Shown here: positions 51,217 through 59,573 of the stretch, piece by piece | Layout of the letters: every line of letters starts with the position of its first letter | Numbering within the stretch: the first letter of the stretch is position 1 | NCBI RefSeq assembly: GCF_005047355.1 | Contig: NZ_SUMC01000005.1 | Location: 124,001-188,000 of the forward strand | Direction: 5' to 3' | Origin: Actinacidiphila oryziradicis | GTDB taxonomy: Bacteria; Actinomycetota; Actinomycetes; Streptomycetales; Streptomycetaceae | DNA: 64,000 bases | Program-made: the position numbers and the translations under genes | Notes under the pieces: generated by a model | What the model was told of the DNA's origin: nothing | Database searches by the model: none | Seen by the model: only the letters and a program-made list of their open reading frames with translations

Positions 51217-52329
51217 TTGAGCTGGACGCTGAGTGCTGAGCACCTCACCGACCTCGCACGCGGCGCCGCCATCCTCGGCACCGGCGGCGGCGGGGATCCG
51301 CTGATCGGGCGGTCGCTGGTGGAGCAGGCGATGCGCGAGCACAGCCGCACCGTGACCGTGCTGGACCCGGACGAGCTGGACGACGACATCTTCGTCATCC
51401 CCACCGCGCAGATGGGCGCGCCGACCGTGATCGTGGAGCAGATCCCGCGCGGCACCGGGCCGGAGCTGGCGCTGCGCGCGCTGGAAAGGCACCTCGGCCG
51501 GACCGCCGACGCGACGATGCCGATCGAGTGCGGCGGGATCAATTCGATGATCCCGCTGCTGGTCGCCGCCCGCGCCGGGCTGCCGGTCGTCGACGCCGAC
51601 GGGATGGGGCGGGCCTTCCCCGAACTGCAGATGGAGACCTTCAACATCTACGGGATCCCGGGCTCCCCCATGGCTCTCGCCGGGCAGAACGGCGAGAGCG
51701 CCGTACTGGACACCGGCGCCGACACCCGCAGGATGGAGTGGCTCGCCCGGGGCCTCACCGTGCGGCTGGGCGGGGTGGCGCATATCGCCGAGTACGCCAT
51801 GACCGGGGAGCAGATCAAGCGGACGGCCGTGCCGCGCACGCTGTCGCTCGCCCTGGCACTCGGCCGGTCCGTACGAGAAGCGCGGGAGGCCCACCGCGAT
51901 CCGGTGCGGGGCCTGGCGGAGGCGCTGACGGGCACGCTGTACTCGCATCTGCGGGTGCTCTTCCGGGGCAAGGCCGTCGATGTGGAGCGGCGCACCGTGG
52001 AGGGCTTCGCACGCGGGAAGGCACGGTTCGCCGGGAAGGACGGGCGCTCGCAGCTCGAACTGCAGTTCCAGAATGAGCATCTCGTCGCGCTGGTGGACGG
52101 CGAGGTGCGGTGCGTCGTACCCGACCTGATCTGCGTGCTGGAAGCGGACACCGCCGAGCCGATCACGACCGGGGGGCTGCGGTACGGCCAGCGGGTGACC
52201 GTCGTCGGCATCTCCGCCCCGGCACTGATGCGCACCCCGCAGTCACTGGCGGTCTTCGGCCCGGCGTGCTTCGGGCTGGATCATCCGTTCCGGCCGGTGG
52301 AGGAGATCACCAGCTCCGTGCGGACATAG
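51217..52329 (+). CDS. DUF917 family protein (first of a tandem pair)
   Basis: A 370-aa DUF917 protein. Family marks are LARGAAILGTGGGGDPLIGR near the N-terminus, MPIECGGINSMIPLLVAA, GLPVVDADGMGRAFPELQM, and the C-terminal LVALVDGEVRCVVPDLICVL. DUF917 proteins are metal-site-bearing relatives found beside hydantoinases and in unknown catabolic loci. The start is TTG 51217, supported by homology at SWTLSAEHLTDLARGA. The next gene is a paralogue beginning directly at its stop, so the pair probably forms a heteromer. Confidence 0.88.
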   Translation: MSWTLSAEHLTDLARGAAILGTGGGGDPLIGRSLVEQAMREHSRTVTVLDPDELDDDIFVIPTAQMGAPTVIVEQIPRGTGPELALRALERHLGRTADATMPIECGGINSMIPLLVAARAGLPVVDADGMGRAFPELQMETFNIYGIPGSPMALAGQNGESAVLDTGADTRRMEWLARGLTVRLGGVAHIAEYAMTGEQIKRTAVPRTLSLALALGRSVREAREAHRDPVRGLAEALTGTLYSHLRVLFRGKAVDVERRTVEGFARGKARFAGKDGRSQLELQFQNEHLVALVDGEVRCVVPDLICVLEADTAEPITTGGLRYGQRVTVVGISAPALMRTPQSLAVFGPACFGLDHPFRPVEEITSSVRT

Positions 52330-53475
52330 GTGCGGGCGCAGCGAGCTGGCAGAATCGATTACGTGGCCACCACACCGGACCCGGCAGCAGGCCCACCGCT
52401 GATCAGCCCAGCAGATGTCGACGCGCTCGTCGTCGGCGTCAGCCTGCTGGGCTCCGGCGGCGGCGGGGACGCGGCGACCTTCTCGGGCGTCCTGCGGCAG
52501 CGGCTCGGCGGCGGACAGATCGCGCTGGCGCGGCCGGCCGAACTGCCGGATGCGTGGGTGGTGCCGGTGGGGGTCATCGGAGCGACCCACGTGCTCACGG
52601 AGAAGCTGCCCAACGGGCGGGAGTTCCGCGATGCGGTCGAGGCGGTCACCCGGTGGACCTGGCAGACGCCGACCGCCCTGATGGCCCTGGAAGCGGGCGG
52701 CCTCAACGGCCTCAGCGCACTGGTCGCCGCCCTCGATCTGGGGCTGCCCTTCGTGGACGCGGATCTGATGGGCCGGGCCCTGCCCCGGCTCGACCAGTTC
52801 ACCTGGGCGGTACGGGGCCTGCCGGTCACCCCGTGCGCGCTTGCCGAGCCGAACGGCCAGGTCCTCGTCGTAGACAATGTGGGCGCCCCCGGCCTGGAAC
52901 GCACCGCCCGCGCCTTCCTCTCCGCCACCGGCGGCTGGGCCGCTCTCGCCCTGCCCCCGACCGAACTCCGCCGGGCCGCCCCGGAGAGCGCCACCGGCAG
53001 CCTCGCCCGCGCCCTCGCCCTCGGCCGGGCCCATGCCGCCCTCCCCAGGCCGGCCGAGCCGGCGGAGATCGCCGCCGCCCTCGGCGGGCGGATGCTGGCG
53101 ACCGGCCGCGTCCTGGAGATCGCCCGGCGCGGCCACGGGCACAGCTTCGGGCGCGGCAGCATCAGCATCATCGACTTCGCCGACGGCTCCGGCTCCGGCT
53201 CCGTCGTACGGCTGGAAGCGGAGAACGAATTCCTGCTCGCCCTGTCGGACGGCGAGCCCACCGCGAGCTGCCCGGACCTGCTCTGCCTCCTCGACCGGCG
53301 CACCGCCGCCCCCCGCACCGCCGACACGATAAGGGTCGGCGAGGAGGTCATCGCCCTCGTCCTGCCCGGGCCGCCCTGGTGGCGGCGCGGCGACGTGATC
53401 GGGCACGTCGCCCCGAACGCCTTCGGGCTCGACTCCCCGGCAGTGCTCCTGCCCGACGCGGCGGGCGGTATGTGA
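52330..53475 (+). CDS. DUF917 family protein (second of a tandem pair)
   Basis: Up to 381 aa from GTG 52330, or 370 aa from GTG 52363 (VATTPDPAAG). It repeats the domain signatures of its upstream neighbour: VVGVSLLGSGGGGDAATFSG, LMALEAGGLNGLSALVAAL, GLPFVDADLMGRALPRLDQF, and LLALSDGEPTASCPDLLCLL. Identity is moderate, so the duplication is old. Reading without a gap after the first gene suggests co-translation. Confidence 0.86.
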   Translation: MRAQRAGRIDYVATTPDPAAGPPLISPADVDALVVGVSLLGSGGGGDAATFSGVLRQRLGGGQIALARPAELPDAWVVPVGVIGATHVLTEKLPNGREFRDAVEAVTRWTWQTPTALMALEAGGLNGLSALVAALDLGLPFVDADLMGRALPRLDQFTWAVRGLPVTPCALAEPNGQVLVVDNVGAPGLERTARAFLSATGGWAALALPPTELRRAAPESATGSLARALALGRAHAALPRPAEPAEIAAALGGRMLATGRVLEIARRGHGHSFGRGSISIIDFADGSGSGSVVRLEAENEFLLALSDGEPTASCPDLLCLLDRRTAAPRTADTIRVGEEVIALVLPGPPWWRRGDVIGHVAPNAFGLDSPAVLLPDAAGGM

Positions 53476-53554
53476 TGACCGGCGCAGGCGTCCCCGTACG
53501 GGGTGTGTTGATCGTCCCTTCCCTTGAGGCCCGGCTCTGAGCGAGGCTGGGCGC

Positions 53555-54805
53555 ATGACTTTGGACGTAGCAGCGGTCCGCGCTGCCTATCCCGCCCTGC
53601 GCGACGGATACGCCTATCTCGACGGCGCCGCCGGCACCCAGGTGCCGGCGGCGGTCATCGACGCCATCGCGTCGGCGTACGTCACCGGGATCGGCAATAC
53701 CGGCGGGCCCTTCCCCGCCAGCCATCGTTCTGACGCGATCATCGAGGACGCCCGGCGGGCCGTCGCCGATCTGGTGGGCGGCGATCCGGCCGGTGTGGTC
53801 CTCGGCCCGAACACGACGACGCTCGTGTACCGCTTCGCGCAAGCGCTCGCCGCGACGTGGCGCCCGGAGGACGAGGTGGTCGTCTCGCGGCTCGACCATG
53901 ACGCGAACGTACGTCCATGGGTGCAGGCCGCGGCCCGCGCGGGCGCGGTGGTCCGGTGGGCCGAGGTCGATCCGGCGACGGGTGAGCTGCCGGTCGGGCA
54001 GTACGACGCGCTGCTCGGCGAGCGCACCCGGCTGGTCGCGGTCACCGCCGCGAGCAACATCCTCGGTACCCGGCCGGACGTCGCCGCGATCGCGGCGAAG
54101 GCACATGCGGTCGGAGCGCTGACTTTCGTGGACGGGGTGCACGCGACCCCGCACGCCCCGGTGGACGCCGGTGCCCTGGGGGCCGACTTCTACGCCACGA
54201 GTGCCTACAAGTGGTCCGGCCCGCACATCGGTGCCGTCGTAGCCGACCCGGCGCTGCTGGACACGCTCCGGCCCGACAAGCTGCTGCCCTCCCCCGACAG
54301 CGTGCCGGAACGCTTCGAGACCGGCACGGCGCCCTTCGCCGACCTGGCCGGGCTCACCGCCGCCGTCGATCATCTGGCCGGGCTCGGCGGCGGTGTCGGT
54401 GTCGGTGTCGGCGGCACGGGCTCGCGCCGCGAGCGGCTGCTTGCCTCGATGGCGGCGGTGGAGTCGTACGAGCGCGAGCTCTTCGGCGTACTGCTGCGCG
54501 GGCTGGAGGAGCTGCCGCAGATCACGCTCTACGGCAAGCCCGCCCGGCGTACCGCGACCGCCTACTTCCGGGTGGCGGGCCGCACCCCCGGCGAGGTCGC
54601 CGAGCACCTCGCCGGACGGGGCGTGAACGTATGGCACGGGCACAGCTACGCCTGGGAGCTGACAGGAGCGCTGGGCCTGCGTGACTCGGGCGGCGCGGTC
54701 CGGGCCGGGCTGGTGCACTACAACGACCGGTCGGACGTGGACCGGCTGCTCGCCGGGGTCGCGGAACTCGCCGGATCCTCCGGATCCACCGGACTGGGAA
54801 GCTGA
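53555..54805 (+). CDS. Cysteine desulfurase-like class V aminotransferase
   Basis: A 416-aa PLP enzyme of the NifS/SufS-like fold. The N-terminus is YPALRDGYAYLDGAAGTQVP. LGPNTTTLVYRFAQAL and FVDGVHATPH supply Asp193 and His196, and the Schiff-base lysine is Lys219 in TSAYKWSGPH. The late GRGVNVWHGHSYAWEL segment is that of the cysteine desulfurase-like subfamily rather than of true IscS. The catalytic cysteine loop is not apparent, so it may be a lyase or an aminotransferase. It is 5 bp upstream of an SDR gene, likely an operon with it and with the DUF917 pair. Confidence 0.9.
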   Translation: MTLDVAAVRAAYPALRDGYAYLDGAAGTQVPAAVIDAIASAYVTGIGNTGGPFPASHRSDAIIEDARRAVADLVGGDPAGVVLGPNTTTLVYRFAQALAATWRPEDEVVVSRLDHDANVRPWVQAAARAGAVVRWAEVDPATGELPVGQYDALLGERTRLVAVTAASNILGTRPDVAAIAAKAHAVGALTFVDGVHATPHAPVDAGALGADFYATSAYKWSGPHIGAVVADPALLDTLRPDKLLPSPDSVPERFETGTAPFADLAGLTAAVDHLAGLGGGVGVGVGGTGSRRERLLASMAAVESYERELFGVLLRGLEELPQITLYGKPARRTATAYFRVAGRTPGEVAEHLAGRGVNVWHGHSYAWELTGALGLRDSGGAVRAGLVHYNDRSDVDRLLAGVAELAGSSGSTGLGS

Positions 54806-54810
54806 CCGCC

Positions 54811-55584
54811 ATGGCATCACCACCTGTAGCAGTGATCACCGGGGCGGCGCAGGGCATCGGCCGCCAGGTCGCCGAGGCGCTGGCCGAGGAGGGCTACGCG
54901 CTCGTTCTGGCCGATCTGCGGGAGCCGGAGGAGACCCTGGACGCCCTGGGTGGCGCGGCGGCGATCGCCCTGGTCGGCGACGTCGCGGCGGAGGCGGATG
55001 TCGCCACGCTGACGGACCTCGTGCGCGACCGCTTCGGGCGGCTAGACGTCCTCGTCAACAACGCGGGCGTCTCCCTGCTCTCCCCCGCCGAGGAGACCAC
55101 CGCCGAGCAGTGGCGGCGCGTATTGGAGGTGAATCTCACCGGGCCGTTCCTGCTGTCGCGGGCGCTGGGGCGGCTGATGCTCGACGCCGGTTCCGGGTCG
55201 ATCGTCAACATCGCCTCCATCGCCGGTCTGCACGGCATCGCCGACCGCGCCGCCTACAACGCCAGCAAGCACGGCCTCATCGGCCTCACCCGCACTCTCG
55301 CCGCCGAGTGGGGCGGCCGCGGGGTGCGGGTGAACGCCGTCTGCCCCGGCTGGGTCAAGACCGAGATGGACGCCGCCGACCAGGCCTCCGGCGGCTACAC
55401 CGACTCCGACATCACCGACCGCGTCCCCATGGGCCGCTTCGCCGCCCCCGGCGACATCGCCGCCGCCGTCGCCTTCCTCGCCGACCCCGCCCGCAGCGGC
55501 TTCGTCAACGGCGTCGCCCTCCCGGTCGACGGCGGCTGGACGGCCGACGCCAGCTGGACGTCACTGCGGCTGCGCAAGCGGTAG
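54811..55584 (+). CDS. Short-chain dehydrogenase/reductase (SDR)
   Basis: A 257-aa classical SDR. The NAD(P) motif is TGAAQGIG (10-17), with NNAG at 83-86, catalytic Ser136, Tyr149 and Lys153 (YNASK), and the PGWVKTEM loop. Asp35 after the second strand (VLADLRE) suggests NAD preference. It probably reduces or oxidises a small hydroxy/keto substrate with its 5-bp upstream neighbour. It converges on the galactanase gene with 17 bp between stops. Confidence 0.94.
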   Translation: MASPPVAVITGAAQGIGRQVAEALAEEGYALVLADLREPEETLDALGGAAAIALVGDVAAEADVATLTDLVRDRFGRLDVLVNNAGVSLLSPAEETTAEQWRRVLEVNLTGPFLLSRALGRLMLDAGSGSIVNIASIAGLHGIADRAAYNASKHGLIGLTRTLAAEWGGRGVRVNAVCPGWVKTEMDAADQASGGYTDSDITDRVPMGRFAAPGDIAAAVAFLADPARSGFVNGVALPVDGGWTADASWTSLRLRKR

Positions 55585-55601
55585 GCGCTGCGTACGGGGC
55601 G

Positions 55602-57074
55602 TCAGATCGTCACGCCGTCGATCTGCAGCGTCTGCACGGACCCCGCGGCGAAGGGCACAGCCAGCGACTTGCCGCTCAGGTAGGTGTCCGAGTGGGACAT
55701 GTAGAGGTCGCCGCCGCCTGCCGTGAGGGTGTTCCAGCGAGGGACGAGGCCGCCGGTACCGCCGGTGACCGTGGTGAATTGGGACAGGTTGAAGGTGATG
55801 GTCTGGGCGGCGCCGGAGTTTACGGCCACGATGACGAGGCGGCGGGCCGCGGAGTCGTACGCGGCTACCGCGTTCGCGGCACCGGTGTCGATGATCCGCA
55901 TGCCGGGCCGGATGTGGCGGGTGAACTGGGCGAGGACGTAGTACTTGGTCTGGACGCTGTCGGGCTGCAGAGTCGATGCGTCGTAGTGGATGAGCGCCCA
56001 GCCGAGGGTGGGATCCATGACCTGCCAGTAGTGCCAGGCGGTGGGGTGCAGCCAGCGGAAGTCGAGGCAGAGGTTTGAGGCGAGGGTGAGGCCGGTGGCG
56101 TCGCCGTCGCCGGTCTCGGAGTTCCACAGGCCCTTGCTCGCCGTGGTGACGACATCCGTGTAGAGCAGGTCGCGACGGCCGCCGGAGCCCTGGTAGCCGT
56201 GCACGTTGACCCGGTTGACCAGCGCTTTGGTGGACGAGCCGAAGGAGTTCCAGGTGGTGCGGGCCAGGTCGTAGTTGGTCTCGTCCGAGGCGGATATGAC
56301 AGTGCCGGTCAGGCTGCGGCTGTCGAGCTCGCTGCGCAGATATCCGAGGACGGTGGCCTGGATGGACGCGTCCACATGGCAGCCCTCCTGGCTGCCGGCG
56401 GCCGTCCACCAGCTGGACGACGGCTCGTTGAAGGGGTCGACGGAGGTGAAGCTGACGCCCCAGTTGTCCTTGGCGTGACGGGCCACGGTCGCCAGGTAGG
56501 AGGCGTGCTGGCGGTAGTTCCAGGACTGGAGGTTGTTGCCGCCGCCGGAGGCCCCGGACGGATTGTGGTTGGCGCACATCCACCACATCGGCGAGTTCGA
56601 GAACAGCTCGCTGATCGCCCCGCGCTGGGCGGCCTTGACCAGCGCCGCCCGCTGCGTGGCGTCGGAGCTCCAGTCCCAGGACGAGGAGGCCGGGTCCTCG
56701 CTCGCCCAGTCGTGCCAGTAGCCCTCGATCTGCTTGAAGGCGGGGATGTTGGGCGATACGGCCATCGACTCGCCGTTGTAGCTGTTCCAGCTGCAACCGC
56801 CGAGGTTGTAGCGGGCGATGTTCAGGCCGAGTCCGGGCAGCGAAGTCCCGTTGTAGAGCACAGACTTCGTGGTGAAGAAGACGTCCGCGAAGTCGTCCCG
56901 CGCCCCGAAGACATTGGCCCACCAGGCGAGCGAGGTGCCCCAGCCTTCCCAACTTCCGTAGGAGATGGCGGGGTTAACCGCGATGGTGCTGTCGGCGTGG
57001 GCCGTTCCTGTTGCCAGTGCGCTGCCAAGTAGCGTGCCCCCGGCGGCTGTCAGCAGTGTTCTGCGTCTCACCAT
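55602..57074 (-). CDS. Secreted GH30-type glycoside hydrolase (endo-beta-1,6-galactanase-like)
   Basis: A 490-aa secreted enzyme. The signal is a Tat type (MVRRRTLLTAAGG, then AHADS cleavage region). The mature part starts YGSWEGWGTSLAWWANVFG, as in fungal and bacterial beta-1,6-galactanases of GH30. Acid/base Glu217 lies in SVDPFNEPSS, and nucleophile Glu320 in GLWNSETGDG. A short C-terminal beta domain follows. ATG 57074 has AGGAGGGG before it. It likely degrades plant arabinogalactan side chains outside the cell. The upstream in-frame extension is not conserved. Confidence 0.93.
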   Translation of the reverse strand: MVRRRTLLTAAGGTLLGSALATGTAHADSTIAVNPAISYGSWEGWGTSLAWWANVFGARDDFADVFFTTKSVLYNGTSLPGLGLNIARYNLGGCSWNSYNGESMAVSPNIPAFKQIEGYWHDWASEDPASSSWDWSSDATQRAALVKAAQRGAISELFSNSPMWWMCANHNPSGASGGGNNLQSWNYRQHASYLATVARHAKDNWGVSFTSVDPFNEPSSSWWTAAGSQEGCHVDASIQATVLGYLRSELDSRSLTGTVISASDETNYDLARTTWNSFGSSTKALVNRVNVHGYQGSGGRRDLLYTDVVTTASKGLWNSETGDGDATGLTLASNLCLDFRWLHPTAWHYWQVMDPTLGWALIHYDASTLQPDSVQTKYYVLAQFTRHIRPGMRIIDTGAANAVAAYDSAARRLVIVAVNSGAAQTITFNLSQFTTVTGGTGGLVPRWNTLTAGGGDLYMSHSDTYLSGKSLAVPFAAGSVQTLQIDGVTI

Positions 57075-57171
57075 GAGCCCCTCCTGTGTCGCCTGTGTCG
57101 TCCCTCGATGAGGGTCGGGGCGGGGGCAGGGGTTTGTCGATAGGCGTGACGCGACTTTCTCTCGGGGTTTT

Positions 57172-57465
57172 CTAAAGGGGTGCTGATAGTGCGACAGCCG
57201 CCGCGTATCCCTCGTCGACGGACACGTCGGACACCGTCCACCCCTCCACCGGCGCCGGGCGGACCCCGGTCCCGACATATGTGACCTCGGTGCCACCCGC
57301 GAGACCGGCACCGGTGCCCTTGAGGTAGGCCTCCTTACGGGCCCAGCAACGGCCGAAGGCAGCACGGCGCTCCGGCGGGGCGAGCACTGCGAGTTCGGCG
57401 GTCTCCCGGGAGTGAAGGACGGACGCCAGTTCTCCGGCCGCCTCAGCCGACGGCAGTGTGGACAT
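57172..57465 (-). pseudogene. C-terminal fragment of a 4'-phosphopantetheinyl transferase
   Basis: The 97 residues hold the second half of a Sfp-type transferase: LAPPERRAAFGRCWARKEAY followed by LKGTGAGLAGG, with the Glu of the WARKEAY motif. The first half, with the CoA-binding and GxD metal motifs, is missing upstream. The frame is cut near 57460, where a fragment of another gene begins in the opposite strand. A non-functional remnant is likely. Confidence 0.82.
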
Positions 57466-57805
57466 CGTCCTCGACTCCGTCGGCGGCGAGACCCTGCAGC
57501 GGAGCTTCGACGTGCTGGCGCCGTTCGGCCGGGTCGTGGTCTACGGAGTCGCGAGCGGCGAGCTGACCAGCCTCCCCGTCACCAGCCTCTTCGCCCTGAA
57601 GTCCGTGACCGGGTTCTCCCTCACCGCCTGGCGCGCGGCCGCCCCCGAGCAGGCCCGCCAGGAAATGACCGAAGTCGCCGACTACTCGACGGCCGGACAA
57701 CTGCGCACGGCCGTGCACGCCCGCCTCCCGCTCACCGAGGCAGCCGCGGCGCACCGGCTGCTCGAAGAGCGGTCCCAGCTCGGCCGCGTTCTCCTGCTGC
57801 TCTGA
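57458..57805 (+). pseudogene. C-terminal fragment of a zinc-type/quinone oxidoreductase
   Basis: The frame reads VDIVLDSVGGETLQRSFDVL, then APFGRVVVYGVASGE, and ends AAAAHRLLEERSQLGRVLLL. That is the last third of a quinone-oxidoreductase (medium-chain dehydrogenase) beginning at the fifth strand of the nucleotide-binding domain. The N-terminal catalytic domain and the Rossmann motif are absent. Its broken 5' end meets the broken 5' end of the phosphopantetheinyl transferase fragment, overlapping by a few bases. Confidence 0.82.
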
Positions 57806-57830
57806 AAGACTCGACACGCCGGAGCGAGCC

Positions 57831-58061
57831 CTACCCGGCAGCGACGCGACTGGCGAGGTCCTCGGCCCCGGCGGCCCGGAAGGCCTCGACCGCCCTTGCG
57901 GTGCGGTCCGGCCCGGTCCAGTCGATACGGGTGCCGACGGCCACGTTCCGGTCGCCCTGTTCGCCCAGCAGGGCCAGGCCGCGCTCGCGGTTGACGCCCT
58001 GCCAGAGGTCAGTGGCGGACACGGTCGCCGGTGAACCAGTGCCTCGAGGCGAGTACAACAC
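57831..58061 (-). CDS. Short unidentified reading frame, possibly a gene fragment
   Basis: Up to 76 aa ending AVEAFRAAGAEDLASRVAAG, with TDLWQGVNRERGLALLGEQG in the middle. Third-position GC is as strong as in true genes on this strand, while the flanking sequence loses it, so a remnant of a C-terminus is plausible. I do not recognise the family. It lies between the recombination scar and the siderophore operon. Confidence 0.3.
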   Translation of the reverse strand: MLYSPRGTGSPATVSATDLWQGVNRERGLALLGEQGDRNVAVGTRIDWTGPDRTARAVEAFRAAGAEDLASRVAAG

Positions 58062-58192
58062 TGCCGGCTCTGGCCGCCGTCCGGAGCCGCCGTCCAGGAC
58101 CTGGTCCGGCCCCTGTCATGCCTGCCGGGTATCACCGCGGGCTGAACGGCACGCCGGGGCGTTGCGGCATCGGCCTGGCCCCGTCCGCGGCG

Positions 58193-59353
58193 CTAACGCT
58201 GGAAGTGGAAGCCGGGGCGGGGGTGCATCAGGAAGTCGTGGTGGGAGATGTTCCAGGCGTAGGCGCCGGCCAGGCCGAAGATGACGCGGTCGCCGGCCCG
58301 TAGTTCCTGGCAGGGGATCTGGTGGGCGAGGACGTCCTTGGGGGTGCAGAGCTGGCCGGTGAGGGTGACGGGGGTGTCGCGGATGGTGGGGCGGGGCCAG
58401 GGGTGGGGCCAGCGGGGGTCGGGGAGGATGGTGAAGGGCTGGTTGTGGGATTTGGCGGCGGGGGTACGGAGGTGGTGGGTGCCGCCTCGGAGGACGGCGA
58501 AGGCGGCGCCGTGGCTGAGCTTGAGGTCGAGGGCTTCGGTGGCGTACCAGCCGCAGTAGGCGGTGAGAGAGCGGCCGGGTTCGATGCGGAGGATGAGGCC
58601 GGGGTGCCGGTCGAGCAGGCGGGCGAGGCCGGTGCCGAAGCGGGGCCAGTCGAAGAGGGCCGCGGGGTCGCTGTAGTCGACGGCCATGCCGCCGCCGATG
58701 TTGACTTCGGTGGCATTGCGCTGGACGGCCCAGGCCACGATGTTCTCGGCCAGGCCTAGTTGGGCGTCGGCGTCGAGGCCGCTGGCGAGGTGGGCGTGGA
58801 TGCCGCGCAGGCGGAGGTGGCGGAAGCGGGGGGTGGCGAGGAGGGCCAGGCAGGCGTCGGCGCGGTCGGGGTCGAGGCCGAAGGGCGTGGGGCGGCCGCC
58901 CATGGCGAGGGCCACGCCGTCGAGGGAGCGGGGGTCGGCGGGGAGGTTGACCCGTAGGAGGATGTCGGCGGGCCGGCCGGTCTGAGCGAGCAGGTGCAGT
59001 TCGTGTTCGCTCTCCACATGGAACCGTTCGACGCCGAGTGCGAGAGCCTCGGCGATCTCGGCGGGGGTCTTGCCGGGGCCGCCGAAGGCGAGGGGGAGGT
59101 GGGGGACGGCGGCCCGGACGTGGGCCAGTTCGCCGCCCGATGAGACCTCGTAGCCGGTGACGGAAGGGGCGAGGGCGGTGAGGATCTCCGGTTCGGGGTT
59201 GGCCTTGGCCGCGTAGTACAGCTCGACGCGTTCGGGAAGGGCGGCCCGTACGGCGGCGGCGTGGGCGCGCAGGGCGGCCAGATCGTAGACGTACGCGGGC
59301 AGGGCTTCGGGGGCGAGGGCGGCGACGTACTCGCGCACGGCCGGGGTGGGCAT
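58193..59353 (-). CDS. PLP-dependent decarboxylase of the LysA/ornithine decarboxylase fold (SbnH/PvsE-like)
   Basis: A 386-aa fold-type III decarboxylase. The PLP lysine is Lys50 in LYYAAKANPEPEIL, with GIHAHLASGL, EVNIGGGMAVDY, LRIEPGRSLTAYCGW and the active-site Cys in GQLCTPKDV. Relatives in NIS siderophore operons (PvsE, SbnH) decarboxylate an amino-acid part of the siderophore. ATG 59353 has CTGGAGTG before it. It is the last gene of the operon, separated from the synthetase genes by the short element at 59391-59573. Confidence 0.92.
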   Translation of the reverse strand: MPTPAVREYVAALAPEALPAYVYDLAALRAHAAAVRAALPERVELYYAAKANPEPEILTALAPSVTGYEVSSGGELAHVRAAVPHLPLAFGGPGKTPAEIAEALALGVERFHVESEHELHLLAQTGRPADILLRVNLPADPRSLDGVALAMGGRPTPFGLDPDRADACLALLATPRFRHLRLRGIHAHLASGLDADAQLGLAENIVAWAVQRNATEVNIGGGMAVDYSDPAALFDWPRFGTGLARLLDRHPGLILRIEPGRSLTAYCGWYATEALDLKLSHGAAFAVLRGGTHHLRTPAAKSHNQPFTILPDPRWPHPWPRPTIRDTPVTLTGQLCTPKDVLAHQIPCQELRAGDRVIFGLAGAYAWNISHHDFLMHPRPGFHFQR

Positions 59354-59390
59354 CAGGCGACACTCCAGGATTTGGTGCGGGCGGGGGCTG

Positions 59391-59573
59391 GGGCCTGTCC
59401 GGCGGATCAGGGTCGGACAGATAGCGGCGTCCGGTGCGGTGCAACGCCGGAGCGTCCTGATAGCGGAGCTATCCGGGCCCGGACGCGCCAGCGGCCCAGG
59501 GGGCGCAGTCGGCAACGCGGCGAGGTGCCGTGCCGGACGCCGCGGGCCCGGCCGTGATCCGCCGGACAGGCCC
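59391..59573. mobile_element. MITE-like element B (19-bp terminal inverted repeats)
   Basis: GGGCCTGTCCGGCGGATCA at 59391-59409 and its perfect complement at 59555-59573 enclose 145 bp without a gene of their own. No clear target duplication was found. The 3' end of the downstream-encoded IucA/IucC gene runs into it and uses a stop inside (59469-59471). It resembles the short inverted-repeat elements scattered in Streptomyces intergenic DNA. The relation to a known IS end is not determined. Confidence 0.65.
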
